From: Rhodobacter xanthinilyticus
GTDB lineage: Bacteria > Pseudomonadota > Alphaproteobacteria > Rhodobacterales > Rhodobacteraceae
Direction of reading: 5' to 3'
Assembly (NCBI RefSeq): GCF_001856665.1
Contig: NZ_CP017781.1
Location: 434,001 to 498,000, forward strand
Length of the DNA stretch: 64,000 nucleotides
Each line of letters starts with the position of its first letter. Position 1 is the stretch's first letter. The notes beneath the pieces were generated by a model. That model was not told the origin of the DNA. It worked only from the letters and a program-made list of their open reading frames with translations, and did no database searches. Shown in pieces: positions 24,140 to 35,647 of this stretch. Both the position numbers and the translations under genes were made by a program.

Positions 24140-25405
24140 TCAGCCCTCGCGCTTGAACCCGCGCCCCAGCCCGATCGCCCCGGCGCCGAATTTCGCCCGA
24201 ATCGCATCCGCCGCCCGCTCGGCCCCGGCGCGCGCGCCTGCCTGCGGGTCGAGCAGATCGCCGATCGGGTCGCGCCCATCGGCCGGGGTGAGCTCGCCAT
24301 AGCCCGCCCCGATCAGCCGAAACGGCCCGCGCTCCTCGAGCGCATCGAAAAGCCGCTCTGCCTCGCGGTAGAGCGTATCGGCGAGCTGCGAGGGCTCGCT
24401 CAGCCGATGCTGCCGCGAAAGCGCCGAGAAATCCGCCCGCCGCAGCTTCAACACCACCACCCGCCCCGCGAGACCCTTGGCCTTCATCCGCGCGGCGGTC
24501 TTGTCGCACATATGCCAAAGCTGCGCCTTCAGCGCGGCGCGATCGCTCAGATCCGCCTCGAAGGTGGTCTCATGCGAGACCGATTTGAGCGGCTCATCGG
24601 GGCTCACCCGGCGCGCATCCTGCCCCATCGCCAGCGCATGCAGCCGCGCCCCGCTCTGCCCAAAGCGCGCCACCATCGCCTCGCGCCCCGCCCGGCGGAT
24701 ATCGGCCAGCGTGCGCAACCCCGCCCGCCCGAGCATCGCCCGCGTCGCCGCCCCCACCCCCCACAGGAGCGACACCGGCTTGTCGCGCAGGAACTCCTCC
24801 GTCTCCCCCCGCCCGATCACCGAAAACCCGCGCGGCTTGTCGAGATCCGAGGCGATCTTGGCCAGAAACTTGTTGTGCGAGAGCCCGACCGAAGCCGTCA
24901 CCCCGATCTCCGCCTCGATCTCGCGCGCGAGCCGCGCCATCAAAACCGCCGGCGGCGCCCCATGCAGCCGCTCGGTGCCGGTCAGATCGAGAAACGCCTC
25001 ATCGAGCGAGAGCGGCTCGACCAGCGGCGTCAGCGCGCGCATCTTTGCCCCGATCGCCGCCGAAACCCCGGCGTAATGCGCCATCCGCGGCCGGATCACC
25101 ACCGCATCGGGACAGAGCTTGAGCGCCTGATACATCGGCATCGCCGAGCGTACCCCCGAGATCCGCGCGATATAACAACAGGTCGAGACCACGCCCCGCG
25201 TGCCGCCCCCCACGATCACCGGCTTCGACCCGAGCTCGGGCGCGTCGCGCTTCTCCACCGAGGCATAGAAACTGTCGCAATCGAGATGCGCGATCGAGAG
25301 CGAAAAGAGCTCAGGATGCGCCAGAACCCGCCCCCGCCCACAGGCCGGGCAACGCGCGGGCGCGCCATCGAAAACGCTCAGACAATCTCGGCACAGCGCA
25401 GGCAT
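24140..25405 (-). CDS. dinB: DNA polymerase IV (Y family) with N-terminal zinc-finger-like extension
   Basis: A 421-residue translesion polymerase. Catalytic acids are in HLDCDSFYASVE and SLDEAFLDLTG; the little finger and HhH regions follow (LWGVGAATRAMLGRAGL). Unlike E. coli DinB it begins with about 35 extra residues carrying C5-x2-C8 and C19-x2-C22, a zinc-ribbon-like module known in alphaproteobacterial DinB. The last catalytic residues are intact. It is downstream of clpB on the same strand, separated by a palindromic repeat. No obvious LexA box was found before the start. Confidence 0.93.
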   Translation of the reverse strand: MPALCRDCLSVFDGAPARCPACGRGRVLAHPELFSLSIAHLDCDSFYASVEKRDAPELGSKPVIVGGGTRGVVSTCCYIARISGVRSAMPMYQALKLCPDAVVIRPRMAHYAGVSAAIGAKMRALTPLVEPLSLDEAFLDLTGTERLHGAPPAVLMARLAREIEAEIGVTASVGLSHNKFLAKIASDLDKPRGFSVIGRGETEEFLRDKPVSLLWGVGAATRAMLGRAGLRTLADIRRAGREAMVARFGQSGARLHALAMGQDARRVSPDEPLKSVSHETTFEADLSDRAALKAQLWHMCDKTAARMKAKGLAGRVVVLKLRRADFSALSRQHRLSEPSQLADTLYREAERLFDALEERGPFRLIGAGYGELTPADGRDPIGDLLDPQAGARAGAERAADAIRAKFGAGAIGLGRGFKREG

Positions 25406-25443
25406 GGCGCCACTCTACCGCGCCTGTGTGCAAGCGGCGAGGG

Positions 25444-25545
25444 GGATGCGTATTTGGGCCAAGAAGAAGGGGCTTTCATCTTGCCAAAAATATCCCGGGG
25501 GAGTCCGCAGGACGGGGGCAGCGCCCCCCGCGACGGCCCCAAAAG
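25444..25545. repeat. Palindromic intergenic repeat, copy D
   Basis: ATGCGTATTTGGGCCAAGAAGAA at 25446-25468 is opposed by TTTCATCTTGCCAAAAATATCCCGGG. The arms pair over the CAAGA core but are of two variants (AAGAA against ATGAA). GC-rich inverted sequence follows (CGGGGGCAGCGCCCCCCG). It separates clpB from dinB, both on the minus strand. Confidence 0.7.
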
Positions 25546-25575
25546 GAAAGGGGCGGGTTTCCCCGCCCCCTTCGA

Positions 25576-28191
<2,616 letters not shown>

Positions 28192-28343
28192 CGGTATCTC
28201 CTTTGCTGAAGCCCCCGGAAAACGCAGCGCCCAATCGGCACGCCACTGGCCGGGTCTTGCAAGAAAGTTGGCCCCGCGCCGCGCCCGGTTCAAGGGGCTG
28301 CGACCTTCTGGCCACAGATTTTTCGCACGGGCCCGGCGGAAGG

Positions 28344-28367
28344 AACGAAATGGAAACTAATTTCGTT
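28344..28367. promoter_or_regulatory. Perfect 8-bp inverted repeat in the clpB/small-gene divergent region
   Basis: AACGAAAT-N8-ATTTCGTT is a perfect, AT-rich dyad in an otherwise very GC-rich region. It is 30 bases before the 69-residue gene at 28397 and about 150 bases before clpB. It may be an operator; the minus strand also shows CTTGAA next to it, though spacing to a sigma-32 -10 box is short. Confidence 0.4.
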
Positions 28368-28396
28368 CAAGGTAAATGCAACAGAGGAGGCCGCCG

Positions 28397-28606
28397 ATGA
28401 TCCAGACCTTTGCCACCCGTATCGCCGAGCTGGTCTATAACGCCGCGCGGCGCCGCTTCGAGGCGGTGGTGGAGTTTTTCGCCCCGGTCATGCCCGCGCC
28501 GCTGCGGGTGCCGGTGCGGGTCTATGCGCACCCCGATCTGAGCCATGAGCGGCTCGTGCGGGCCTTGATGCGCGAGGCGCGGCGGCGCGGCATCGACCGC
28601 TATTGA
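28397..28606 (+). CDS. Small basic protein of unknown function
   Basis: A 69-residue protein, not recognised. The first half is an amphipathic helix rich in arginine and alanine (RIAELVYNAARRRFEAVVEFF); the second half has VPVRVYAHPDLSHERLVRALMREARRRG. There is no signal peptide or membrane segment. ATG at 28397 has GAGGAGG 7 bases upstream, a strong ribosome site that argues it is real. It diverges from clpB, and a perfect AT-rich dyad lies just upstream, so stress-linked expression is conceivable. Confidence 0.7.
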   Translation: MIQTFATRIAELVYNAARRRFEAVVEFFAPVMPAPLRVPVRVYAHPDLSHERLVRALMREARRRGIDRY

Positions 28607-28897
28607 GATAACCTGCGGCCAGAAGGCCCGCGGACGAAACGCTCCGAAGTCAGGTCGGAGGGGGATCTGGGCACAGATCCTGAGCGGGGCCCCGAAACGG
28701 GTCCGGGCTCGGGTCCAAGGGCGGGCGGGGGGGCGCAGGATGCGGCTCCTACCGCCCTTTGGCCTGTCTGGGCCCTTTGGCCTGTCCGGAAAGGCCGCTT
28801 TCCCTTGACCGGGCGGGTTTTGCGGCGCAAAAGGCAGGCGTTTGTCCGCAGGCCTGCGCCCAGGCCGCGCCCCTCGCCAGCTCACCGGAGATCCGCC
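28607..28897. other. Gene-free 291-bp spacer before pyrF
   Basis: No credible reading frame. It contains a hairpin GGATCTG-GGCA-CAGATCC (28663-28680) and a 14-bp direct repeat CCCTTTGGCCTGTC at 28755-28768 and 28773-28786 (18-bp period). Reading frames here on both strands have no ribosome site or family-like sequence. It must hold the pyrF promoter. Confidence 0.6.
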
Positions 28898-29608
28898 ATG
28901 ACCGCTCTTCTGCCCGCCGACGACCGCCTGATCGTCGCGCTCGATGTCCCCAACGCGCTCGAGGGCCTCGGCCTCGCCAAGACGCTGGGCGCCTCGGTCT
29001 CCTTCTACAAGATCGGCCTTGGCATGCTGACCGGCGGCGGGCTGGCGCTCGCCAATGAGCTCAAGCTCGAATTCGGCAAGAAGATCTTCCTCGACATGAA
29101 GCTCTTCGACATCGGCGCCACCGTCGAGAACGCGGTGCGCGGCCTTGCGCAATATGACCTCGATTTCCTGACCGTCCACGGCGACCCCTATGTCGTGAAG
29201 GCCGCCAAACAGGGCGCCGCCGGCAAGGAGATGAAGATCCTCGCGGTGACGATCCTGACCTCGCTCGACCGGGCCGATCTCGACGGCGCGCTGATCAAGG
29301 AGGGCGCGATCGCCGATCTCGTGACCGAACGCGCGGGGCGCGCTTTCGAGGCGGGCGCCGATGGCGTGATCGCGAGCCCGCAGGAGGCCGCGGTGATCCG
29401 CGCGCTGCCCGAGGCGAAGGGCAAGCTGATCGTCACCCCGGGCGTGCGCCCGACGGGCGCGGCGCTCGGCGATCAGAAGCGGGTGGAGACCCCGGCCTCG
29501 GCGCTCGGCGCGGGGGCCGATCACCTCGTCGTCGGCCGCCCGATCTGGAAGGCCGAAGACCCGCTCGCCGCCGCGCAGGCGATTCTGGCCGAGATCGCCG
29601 GCGTCTGA
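28898..29608 (+). CDS. pyrF: Orotidine-5'-phosphate decarboxylase
   Basis: A 236-residue enzyme for the last step of UMP synthesis. LIVALDVPN opens the barrel; the catalytic K-D network is in FLDMKLFDIG (D66, K68, D71); GVRPTGAALGDQKR is the phosphate-binding loop. Length is standard. ATG at 28898 has GGAG upstream; earlier in-frame codons are in the GC-rich spacer. It is monocistronic, ending before a terminator that serves the opposite strand. Confidence 0.96.
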   Translation: MTALLPADDRLIVALDVPNALEGLGLAKTLGASVSFYKIGLGMLTGGGLALANELKLEFGKKIFLDMKLFDIGATVENAVRGLAQYDLDFLTVHGDPYVVKAAKQGAAGKEMKILAVTILTSLDRADLDGALIKEGAIADLVTERAGRAFEAGADGVIASPQEAAVIRALPEAKGKLIVTPGVRPTGAALGDQKRVETPASALGAGADHLVVGRPIWKAEDPLAAAQAILAEIAGV

Positions 29609-29618
29609 GCAAAGAAAA

Positions 29619-29638
29619 AGGCGGCCCGGGGGCCGCCT
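29619..29638 (-). terminator. Intrinsic terminator
   Basis: AGGCGGCC-CGGG-GGCCGCCT; on the minus strand it is followed by TTTTTCTTT, so it terminates the small membrane-protein gene at 29660. The plus-strand side lacks a T tract but the hairpin may still slow pyrF transcription. Confidence 0.8.
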
Positions 29639-29659
29639 CATCGCACCGGGGCGCGGCGC

Positions 29660-29827
29660 TCAGTGCGCGGCGCTATGGTGCACGGTCGCGCTCGTGGTCG
29701 AGCTCGAATCGCCCGCCATCGGGTTGGCGATGAACAGATAGGCGACGAGCGCGACCAGCGCCACGGTCACCGATTTGACGACGAAAGCGAGACCTTCGGC
29801 CTCGCGCGGGAAGTCCTTGTTGCTCAT
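29660..29827 (-). CDS. Small single-span membrane protein
   Basis: A 55-residue protein. It begins MSNKDFPREAEGL, followed by one hydrophobic helix (about residues 14-35, VVKSVTVALVALVAYLFIA), then a Ser/Thr- and His-rich tail. CAGGAGAG stands 6 bases before the ATG. No family recognised. It lies 75 bases downstream of the NfeD/SPFH genes and before a terminator, so it may end that minus-strand unit. Confidence 0.7.
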   Translation of the reverse strand: MSNKDFPREAEGLAFVVKSVTVALVALVAYLFIANPMAGDSSSTTSATVHHSAAH

Positions 29828-29902
29828 GCGTCTCTCCTGAAGCGTTTGCGCCTCCCTAAGACGCGCGCGCGCGAAAATCCAGCCCCTCGCGCGCGTCAGA
29901 CC

Positions 29903-30175
29903 TCAATTCTCGTTGATATCGCGATCCCAGAGCTTGCTCTGCCCGGCGCGCACCCCCGCCAGCCGCCGCGCGACGAGCCAGACCGGCAGCGCCGTCGCCG
30001 CCGCAACCAGCAGAAGCGGCGGCAGGCTCGCCCCCAGCACCCCCAGCCAGACGAGGAACCCCACCACAACCGCCCCGATCGCAAAGCCCAGCAGCACGAA
30101 CCCCGCCACCAGCATCTCGAGGATGCCGAGCACGATCCCCGCCGCGATCCAGAGCCACGCTTCCTGCCAGAGCAT
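29903..30175 (-). CDS. NfeD-family membrane protein
   Basis: A 90-residue protein with two to three hydrophobic segments (AGIVLGILEMLVAGFVLLG and PPLLLVAAATALPVWLVA) and a short C terminus LWDRDINEN. It matches the short NfeD1b-like proteins encoded next to SPFH proteins, thought to organise membrane domains; the C-terminal OB-fold of longer NfeD is missing or truncated. The ATG at 30175 shares one base with the SPFH stop; GTG at 30178 is an alternative with a 4-bp overlap. Confidence 0.82.
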   Translation of the reverse strand: MLWQEAWLWIAAGIVLGILEMLVAGFVLLGFAIGAVVVGFLVWLGVLGASLPPLLLVAAATALPVWLVARRLAGVRAGQSKLWDRDINEN

Positions 30176-31056
30176 CACGCCTTCCCCTTCATCAGCGAAA
30201 ACGCGTTCGAAAACGCATCGAGCGCGGCCGCGGGCAACAGCACGACCTGTTTGCCCTCGCCCTGGCCCACCGTCGTCAGCGCCTCGACCTGTTTCAGCGC
30301 GACCTGATATTGCGCGGCCTCGAGCCCGTTTTGCGCGATCGCCTCGGCGATCACCCCGGTCGCATAGGCCTCGGCATCGGCCAGAACCCGGCGCGCCTTG
30401 GCGGCCTGTTCGGCGGCGTAAAGCTCGCCATCGGCCTGCAATTCGACCGCGCGCTTGCGGCCCTCAGCCTCGGTCACCTGCGCGCGCCGCGCCCGCTCGG
30501 CGTTGAGCTGCTGCAACATCGCCGCCCGCGTCGCCTCATCGAGGTTCACATCGAGGATCTCGGCCCGCGTCACCTCGATCCCCCAGTCATCGACGACATT
30601 GGCAAGGCTCGACTGGATCGTGCCGATCAGCCCCGCGCGGTTCGATTGCACCGTGTCGAGCTCCATCTTGCCGATCTCGGAGCGCACGATCCCCGCGACC
30701 GTCGTCGAGATCGCGGCATCGACATCGCGGATCCGGTAGACGGTCTTTTCCGGCTCGATGATGCGGTAAAAGACCGAGGTCTCGACCTGCACGAGCACGT
30801 TGTCGGCGGTGATCGCGTCCTGCCGCGTCGAGGGCAACTGGCGCTCGAGGATCGAGATTTTATGCGCCACCCGGTCGAGGAACGGCACGATGAAGTTGAT
30901 CCCGGGCCCGAGCACCGCGCGCAGCCGGCCAAACCGCTCGACCACATGTTTTTCGGATTGCGGCACGATCCGCACGCCGAGGAAGACGCACAGGATGACA
31001 AAGCCGGTGAGCGCGAGAAGGACGATATCGCCGCCGGAGAGGGTTTCGGAATACAC
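30175..31056 (-). CDS. SPFH/Band 7 (stomatin/QmcA-like) protein
   Basis: A 293-residue membrane-anchored protein: one N-terminal hydrophobic segment (about 10-30), then the Band 7 domain with VVERFGRLRAVLGPGINFIVPFLDRV and SIGKMELDTV-like motif, then a long Ala/Glu coiled coil (LNAERARRAQVTEAEGRKRA). Such proteins form oligomeric scaffolds and regulate FtsH-type proteases. The start is taken as GTG at 31056 because AAGGAG lies exactly 6 bases upstream; a TTG at 31062 directly abuts that site. It is coupled to the NfeD gene. Confidence 0.9.
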   Translation of the reverse strand: MYSETLSGGDIVLLALTGFVILCVFLGVRIVPQSEKHVVERFGRLRAVLGPGINFIVPFLDRVAHKISILERQLPSTRQDAITADNVLVQVETSVFYRIIEPEKTVYRIRDVDAAISTTVAGIVRSEIGKMELDTVQSNRAGLIGTIQSSLANVVDDWGIEVTRAEILDVNLDEATRAAMLQQLNAERARRAQVTEAEGRKRAVELQADGELYAAEQAAKARRVLADAEAYATGVIAEAIAQNGLEAAQYQVALKQVEALTTVGQGEGKQVVLLPAAALDAFSNAFSLMKGKA

Positions 31057-31075
31057 AGGCAACTCCTTGAAATAA

Positions 31076-31231
31076 CTAATGATGTTCGGGAAGAAGTTTG
31101 ACCGCCACGAGCGCGCCCGCCGCGATCACCGCCCAGCCGCCGGGCCGCGTCGCAAGCCACAGCACCACCGCGAAGGCGATGCCGGCCACCCGGGTGGCGC
31201 CAAGGCCGAGAAAGGCAAGAACCGGCATCAT
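31076..31231 (-). CDS. Small hydrophobic protein
   Basis: A 51-residue protein made of two hydrophobic stretches ([24 protein letters not shown] and [15 protein letters not shown]) ending in PEHH. No family recognised. ATG at 31231 overlaps the preceding YeaQ-type gene's stop by 4 bp, supporting translation. It is followed after 20 bases by the SPFH gene, so a five-gene unit of small membrane proteins is plausible. Confidence 0.6.
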   Translation of the reverse strand: MMPVLAFLGLGATRVAGIAFAVVLWLATRPGGWAVIAAGALVAVKLLPEHH

Positions 31232-31464
31232 CTCCCCCCGTAGCGGCGCCAGAGCCACAAGATCAGCGCCGCCCCCGCCACCGCGCCGACGAAACCCGCC
31301 ATCCAGCCGCCGACCATCGTCAAGAACCGCAGCACGAGCCCGCCGACCAGCGCGCCGATCACCCCCACCGCCACCGTCGTGGGGATATCCGCCTCGATCT
31401 TCATCAGGCGGGTGGCGAGAAAACCGGCGGCGGCGCCGATGATGAGGAGTGCGACAAGCGACAT
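31228..31464 (-). CDS. GlsB/YeaQ/YmgE-family stress-response membrane protein
   Basis: A 78-residue protein with three hydrophobic segments and glycine zippers: [17 protein letters not shown], then [16 protein letters not shown] and [18 protein letters not shown]. This is the YeaQ/YmgE (transglycosylase-associated) family, small inner-membrane proteins induced by stress in several bacteria. GAGGG lies about 9 bases before the ATG. It is the first gene of the minus-strand unit and diverges from tex across 117 bases. Confidence 0.85.
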   Translation of the reverse strand: MSLVALLIIGAAAGFLATRLMKIEADIPTTVAVGVIGALVGGLVLRFLTMVGGWMAGFVGAVAGAALILWLWRRYGGR

Positions 31465-31581
31465 GCGGCCCTCGGGCGATTGCGCCCTCAATATGGGGCC
31501 TCGAGCGCGCGTTGGGAAGGGCTTGGCGCGCGCGCCCCGCGCGGCTATGAAGGCCGCCCGGATCAATGCAGGAGGCCGCCC

Positions 31582-33906
31582 GTGATCGCCGAAGCCCGTA
31601 TCGCCGCAACCATCGCGCAAGAGATCGGCGCCCGCGCAGATCAGGTCACCGCGGCGGTCGGCCTGCTCGACGGGGGCGCGACCGTGCCCTTCGTGGCGCG
31701 CTACCGCAAGGAGGTCACCGGCGGGCTCGACGATACCCAGCTGCGCACCCTCGCCGACCGCCTCGCCTATTTGCGCGAGATGGAGGCCCGCCGCGCCGCG
31801 ATCGTGAAATCGATCGACGAGCAGGGCAAGCTGACCGACGACCTCGCCACCCGCCTCGCCCGCGCGGTGACCAAGGCCGAGCTCGAGGACATCTACCTCC
31901 CCTTCAAGCCCAAGCGCCGCACCAAGGCGATGATCGCGCGCGAAAACGGCCTCGGGCCGCTGGTCGAGGCGATCCTGGCCGACCGGATGGCCGACCCCGA
32001 GGCGCTCGCCGCGGGCTACCTTTCGGAGGCGGTGCCGAGCGTGAAGGACGCGCTGACCGGCGCGCGCGATATCGTCGCCGAGAGCCTGACCGAGAACGCC
32101 GAGCTTCTGGGGGCCTTGCGCGCCTATCTGCACCGCGAGGCGTTCCTGACCGCCAAGGTCGTCGCCGGCAAGGAGGCCGAGGGCGCGAAATTCTCCGATT
32201 ATTTCGACCACCGCGAGCGCTGGGCCGATGTGCCCTCGCACCGGGCGCTGGCGATGCTGCGCGCCTCGAACGAGGGGATCGTGACGCTCGATATCGCGCC
32301 CGATGAAGAGGGCGTGGCGCGGGCCGAGGCGATGGTCGCGGCGGTGCTCGAGGCGCGGGGGGGCGGCAAGGGCGATGAGTGGCTGCGCAAAACCGCGGGC
32401 TGGACCTGGCGGGTGAAGCTGTCGCTGTCGATGATGCTCGACCTGCTGGGCGATCTGCGCGGCCGCGCGCAAGATGAAGCGATCCGGGTTTTTGCGCGCA
32501 ATCTCAAGGATTTGCTTCTGGCCGCGCCGGCCGGGGCGCGCACCACGATGGGGCTCGATCCGGGGATCCGCACGGGCGTCAAGGTGGCCGTCGTCGATGC
32601 CACCGGCAAGCTTCTGGAGACCGCGACGGTCTATCCGTTCCAGCCGAAGATGGATCTGCGCGGCGCGCAGGCCACGCTGATGGCGCTGATCGCGCGCCAT
32701 GGGGTCGAGCTGATCGCGATCGGCAATGGCACCGCCAGTCGCGAGACCGAGAAGATGGTCGCCGACCTGCTGAAGGCGCTGCCCGCGGGGGTGAAGGCGC
32801 CGGTGAAGGTCGTGGTCTCGGAGGCGGGTGCCTCGGTCTATTCGGCCTCGGAGCTCGCCGCGCGCGAATTCCCCGGGCTCGACGTGTCGCTGCGCGGCGC
32901 GGTCTCGATCGCGCGGCGCCTGCAAGACCCGCTGGCCGAGTTGGTCAAGATCGAGCCGAAGTCGATTGGCGTCGGGCAGTATCAGCATGACGTCGATCAA
33001 TCGAAGCTCGGCCATGCGCTCGAAGGGGTGGTCGAGGATGCGGTGAACGCGGTCGGCGTCGATCTCAACACCGCCTCGGCGCCGCTTCTGGCGCATGTCT
33101 CGGGGCTCGGGCCGGGGCTGGCCGAAGCGATCGTCGCGCATCGCGACGAGCATGGCGCCTTTGCCTCGCGGCGCGAGCTTCTCAAGGTCGCGCGGCTCGG
33201 GCCGCGGGCGTTCGAGCAATGCGCGGGCTTCTTGCGGATCCGCGATGGCAAGGAGCCGCTCGATGCCTCCGCCGTGCACCCGGAAGCCTATGATGTTGCG
33301 CGCAAAATCGTCTCCGCCTGCGGGCGCGACATCCGCGCCTTGATGGGCGACAGCTCCGCGCTCAAACGGTTGCGCGCGGAGGATTTCGTGACCGCGGATT
33401 TCGGCCTGCCGACCGTGCGCGACATCTTGGCCGAGCTCGAGAAACCCGGCCGCGACCCGCGCCCCGATTTCAAGACCGCGAGCTTTGCCGAGGGGGTCGA
33501 GATGATCACCGACCTCAAACCCGGGATGGTGCTCGAGGGCACGGTCACGAATGTCGCGGCCTTCGGCGCCTTCGTCGATATCGGCGTGCATCAGGATGGG
33601 CTCGTGCATGTCAGCCAGCTCGCCGATCGGTTCGTCAAAGACCCCCATGAGGTCGTGAAAGCGGGCGATGTGGTGCGGGTGACGGTGGTCGAGGTCGATG
33701 TGCCGCGCAAGCGGATCGGGCTGACGATGCGCAAGGATGGCGGCACCAGCGCGCGCGAGGAGCGCGCCGCGCGCGGGCCCGCGACGGGCGCGCCGAAGGG
33801 CAAGGGCGGCGGCGGCGCCCCGCGCGGCCCGATGCAGGCCGGGCCGAAGGGCGCCTCCACGGGCGCGTTCGGGGCGGCGCTGATGGATGCGCTGAAGAAG
33901 CGTTAA
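31582..33906 (+). CDS. tex: Tex-family RNA-binding transcription accessory protein
   Basis: A 774-residue Tex homologue. Domains in order: N-terminal helical Tex domain ([22 protein letters not shown]), YqgF/RNase-H-like domain ([17 protein letters not shown]), HhH region ([18 protein letters not shown]) and C-terminal S1 domain ([18 protein letters not shown]). A low-complexity Gly/Lys/Pro tail of about 45 residues follows. The start is GTG at 31582 with AGGAGG 6-11 bases upstream; a longer frame has no ribosome site. Its TAA overlaps the cobS stop of the opposite strand by 4 bases. Confidence 0.93.
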   Translation: MIAEARIAATIAQEIGARADQVTAAVGLLDGGATVPFVARYRKEVTGGLDDTQLRTLADRLAYLREMEARRAAIVKSIDEQGKLTDDLATRLARAVTKAELEDIYLPFKPKRRTKAMIARENGLGPLVEAILADRMADPEALAAGYLSEAVPSVKDALTGARDIVAESLTENAELLGALRAYLHREAFLTAKVVAGKEAEGAKFSDYFDHRERWADVPSHRALAMLRASNEGIVTLDIAPDEEGVARAEAMVAAVLEARGGGKGDEWLRKTAGWTWRVKLSLSMMLDLLGDLRGRAQDEAIRVFARNLKDLLLAAPAGARTTMGLDPGIRTGVKVAVVDATGKLLETATVYPFQPKMDLRGAQATLMALIARHGVELIAIGNGTASRETEKMVADLLKALPAGVKAPVKVVVSEAGASVYSASELAAREFPGLDVSLRGAVSIARRLQDPLAELVKIEPKSIGVGQYQHDVDQSKLGHALEGVVEDAVNAVGVDLNTASAPLLAHVSGLGPGLAEAIVAHRDEHGAFASRRELLKVARLGPRAFEQCAGFLRIRDGKEPLDASAVHPEAYDVARKIVSACGRDIRALMGDSSALKRLRAEDFVTADFGLPTVRDILAELEKPGRDPRPDFKTASFAEGVEMITDLKPGMVLEGTVTNVAAFGAFVDIGVHQDGLVHVSQLADRFVKDPHEVVKAGDVVRVTVVEVDVPRKRIGLTMRKDGGTSAREERAARGPATGAPKGKGGGGAPRGPMQAGPKGASTGAFGAALMDALKKR

Positions 33907-34643
33907 CGCGCGAGCGTCAGCAGCGCGGCGATCTCGGCGAGCTGTTGGGCGGCGCCGAGCACATCGCCCGTCTGCCCGCCGATCTTGGCGCGCGCGAGCC
34001 GCGCAAGGCCAAGCGTGACAAGCGCCTGCACCGCCATCGCGCCCGCCATCCCCGCGAGGAAGAGCGCCGGCCCCCCGGCGAGCCCCGCCGCGACCAGCGC
34101 GCCCGCGAGCCCCGCGCCCGCGGCCGCGCGCCCGAGCCCATCGGCCCGCGCCGGCGGCATCAGCGCAAGCAGCATCGCCGAGGCGACGCGGCTCGTCATC
34201 GCCACCGCGATCAGCGCGAGCGCCGCCCGCCCCGGTGTCTCGGCCAGCGCCGCGACGGCCTGCCAGCGCAGCCCGACCGAAACGATCAGCGCCAGCGTGC
34301 CATAGGAGCCGATCCGCGAATCGCGCATGATCTCGAGCCGCCGCGCGGGGTCGCGCCCGCCCCAGAACCCGTCGGCAAGATCGGCGAGCCCGTCCTCATG
34401 CAGCCCCCCGGTCGCGAGCATCTGCGCCCCGAGCGCGAGCCCCGCGGCCAGAGGCGCCGCGAGCCCCGCCGCCAGCGCCGCGAGCAGAACCGCCGCGCCG
34501 ATCCCGCCCACCGCCAGCCCTGCCAGCGGAAACGCCCAGACCGCCGCCCCGAGCGCCGGCACCGGCTCGCCAAGCCGCCCCGCCGGCAGCCGCGTCAGCA
34601 GCATCACCGCGAGCTGCACCTCGGCGAGCCGGGCGCGGATCAT
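33903..34643 (-). CDS. cobS: Adenosylcobinamide-GDP ribazoletransferase (CobV of P. denitrificans)
   Basis: A 246-residue inner-membrane enzyme that joins alpha-ribazole to adenosylcobinamide-GDP, the last nucleotide-loop step. LTRLPAG near the N terminus, then [36 protein letters not shown]-like region with the acidic motif (E, D, D, D) that binds magnesium, are diagnostic; several hydrophobic segments follow. It is the third gene of a coupled operon (kinase/guanylyltransferase, phosphoribosyltransferase, this enzyme), each overlapping by 4 bp. Not to be confused with the CobS chelatase subunit. Confidence 0.93.
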   Translation of the reverse strand: MIRARLAEVQLAVMLLTRLPAGRLGEPVPALGAAVWAFPLAGLAVGGIGAAVLLAALAAGLAAPLAAGLALGAQMLATGGLHEDGLADLADGFWGGRDPARRLEIMRDSRIGSYGTLALIVSVGLRWQAVAALAETPGRAALALIAVAMTSRVASAMLLALMPPARADGLGRAAAGAGLAGALVAAGLAGGPALFLAGMAGAMAVQALVTLGLARLARAKIGGQTGDVLGAAQQLAEIAALLTLAR

Positions 34644-35647
34644 TTGTCGGAAACCCCGGCCTCGCCGAAGGTCGCCATGCCGTTATGCACCTCGAGCGCC
34701 GCGCGCAGGATGCCGAGCGCCAGCGCCGCCCCCGAGCCCTCGCCGAGCCGCATGTCGAATTCCAGTACCGGTTTTTGCCCGATCGCGGCGAGCAGCCGAC
34801 GGTGGCCGGGCTCGGCCGAGGCATGGCCGACGAGGCAATGGTCAAGGAGCCGCGGGTCGGCCGCGTAGAGCACCGCCGCCGCCGCGGTGCAGATGAACCC
34901 GTCGAGGATCACCGGGATATGCGCCGCCCGCGCCGCCAGAACCGCGCCGCAGATCGCCGCCTGCTCGCGCCCGCCGAGCGCCGCGAGCGTCTCCATCGCC
35001 GAGAGCCCACCGTGACGCGCGAGCCCCGCCTCGATCGCGGCGATCTTGCGCGCGATGCCCTCGGCATCCGAGCCGGTGCCGGGCCCGACCCATTCCGCCG
35101 GCGTCGCCCCGAAGAGCGCCGAGGCCAGCGCCGCCGCGATCGTCGAATTGCCGATCCCCATCTCGCCGAGGATCAGCACATCCGCCGTCGGATCCACCGC
35201 CGCCGCGCCGCGGGTCATCGCCTCGAGCGTCTCGGCCTCGGTCATCGCGGGGCCTTGGGTGAAATCGGCGGTCGGGGTGTCGAGATCGAGCGCGACGACC
35301 GAGAGCGCGGCGCCATTGGCGCGGCACAGCTGGTTGATCGAGGCGCCGCCATGTTCGAAATTCGCCACCATCTGCTTGGTGACTTCCTGCGGATAGGGGT
35401 TCACCCCCTGCGCGCAAATGCCGTGATTCCCGGCGAAAACAACGGCTTGCGCCTTCTTGATCACGGGGCGCGCGGTTGCCCGCCAGCCCGCCATGAAGAT
35501 CGCCAGCTCCTCGAGCCGCCCAAGCGAGCCCGGCGGTTTCGTCAGGCTGTTTTGCCGCGCCAGCGCAGCCTCGCGGGCGGCGCTATCGGCCACAGGCAGG
35601 GTATCGGCGAGCGAAGCGATCTGCGAAAGCGCGGTGAATTCCATCAT
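34640..35647 (-). CDS. cobT: Nicotinate-nucleotide-dimethylbenzimidazole phosphoribosyltransferase (CobU of P. denitrificans)
   Basis: A 335-residue enzyme producing alpha-ribazole phosphate from DMB and nicotinate mononucleotide. NSLTKPPGSLGRLEELA near the N terminus, VFAGNHGI, ILGEMGIGNST and the C-terminal LGEGSGAALAL with the catalytic glutamate are all present. ATG at 35647 overlaps the upstream stop by 4 bp (ATGA); ATG at 35644 is directly behind it. It uses the DMB made by BluB, encoded in the divergent operon. Confidence 0.95.
   Translation of the reverse strand: MMEFTALSQIASLADTLPVADSAAREAALARQNSLTKPPGSLGRLEELAIFMAGWRATARPVIKKAQAVVFAGNHGICAQGVNPYPQEVTKQMVANFEHGGASINQLCRANGAALSVVALDLDTPTADFTQGPAMTEAETLEAMTRGAAAVDPTADVLILGEMGIGNSTIAAALASALFGATPAEWVGPGTGSDAEGIARKIAAIEAGLARHGGLSAMETLAALGGREQAAICGAVLAARAAHIPVILDGFICTAAAAVLYAADPRLLDHCLVGHASAEPGHRRLLAAIGQKPVLEFDMRLGEGSGAALALGILRAALEVHNGMATFGEAGVSDK

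Noticed and set aside
28266-28294. Sigma-32 promoter for clpB (CTTGAA with a downstream GGGGCCAACT)
   Set aside because: The -10 match is too poor to call; kept only as a mention.
28350-28371. Second CTTGAA...CCATTT candidate heat-shock promoter
   Set aside because: Spacing is about three bases shorter than known sigma-32 promoters.
31228-33648. Long in-frame N-terminal extension of the YeaQ-type gene antisense to tex
   Set aside because: Only the last 78 codons (31228-31464) look like protein; the rest is the tex shadow.
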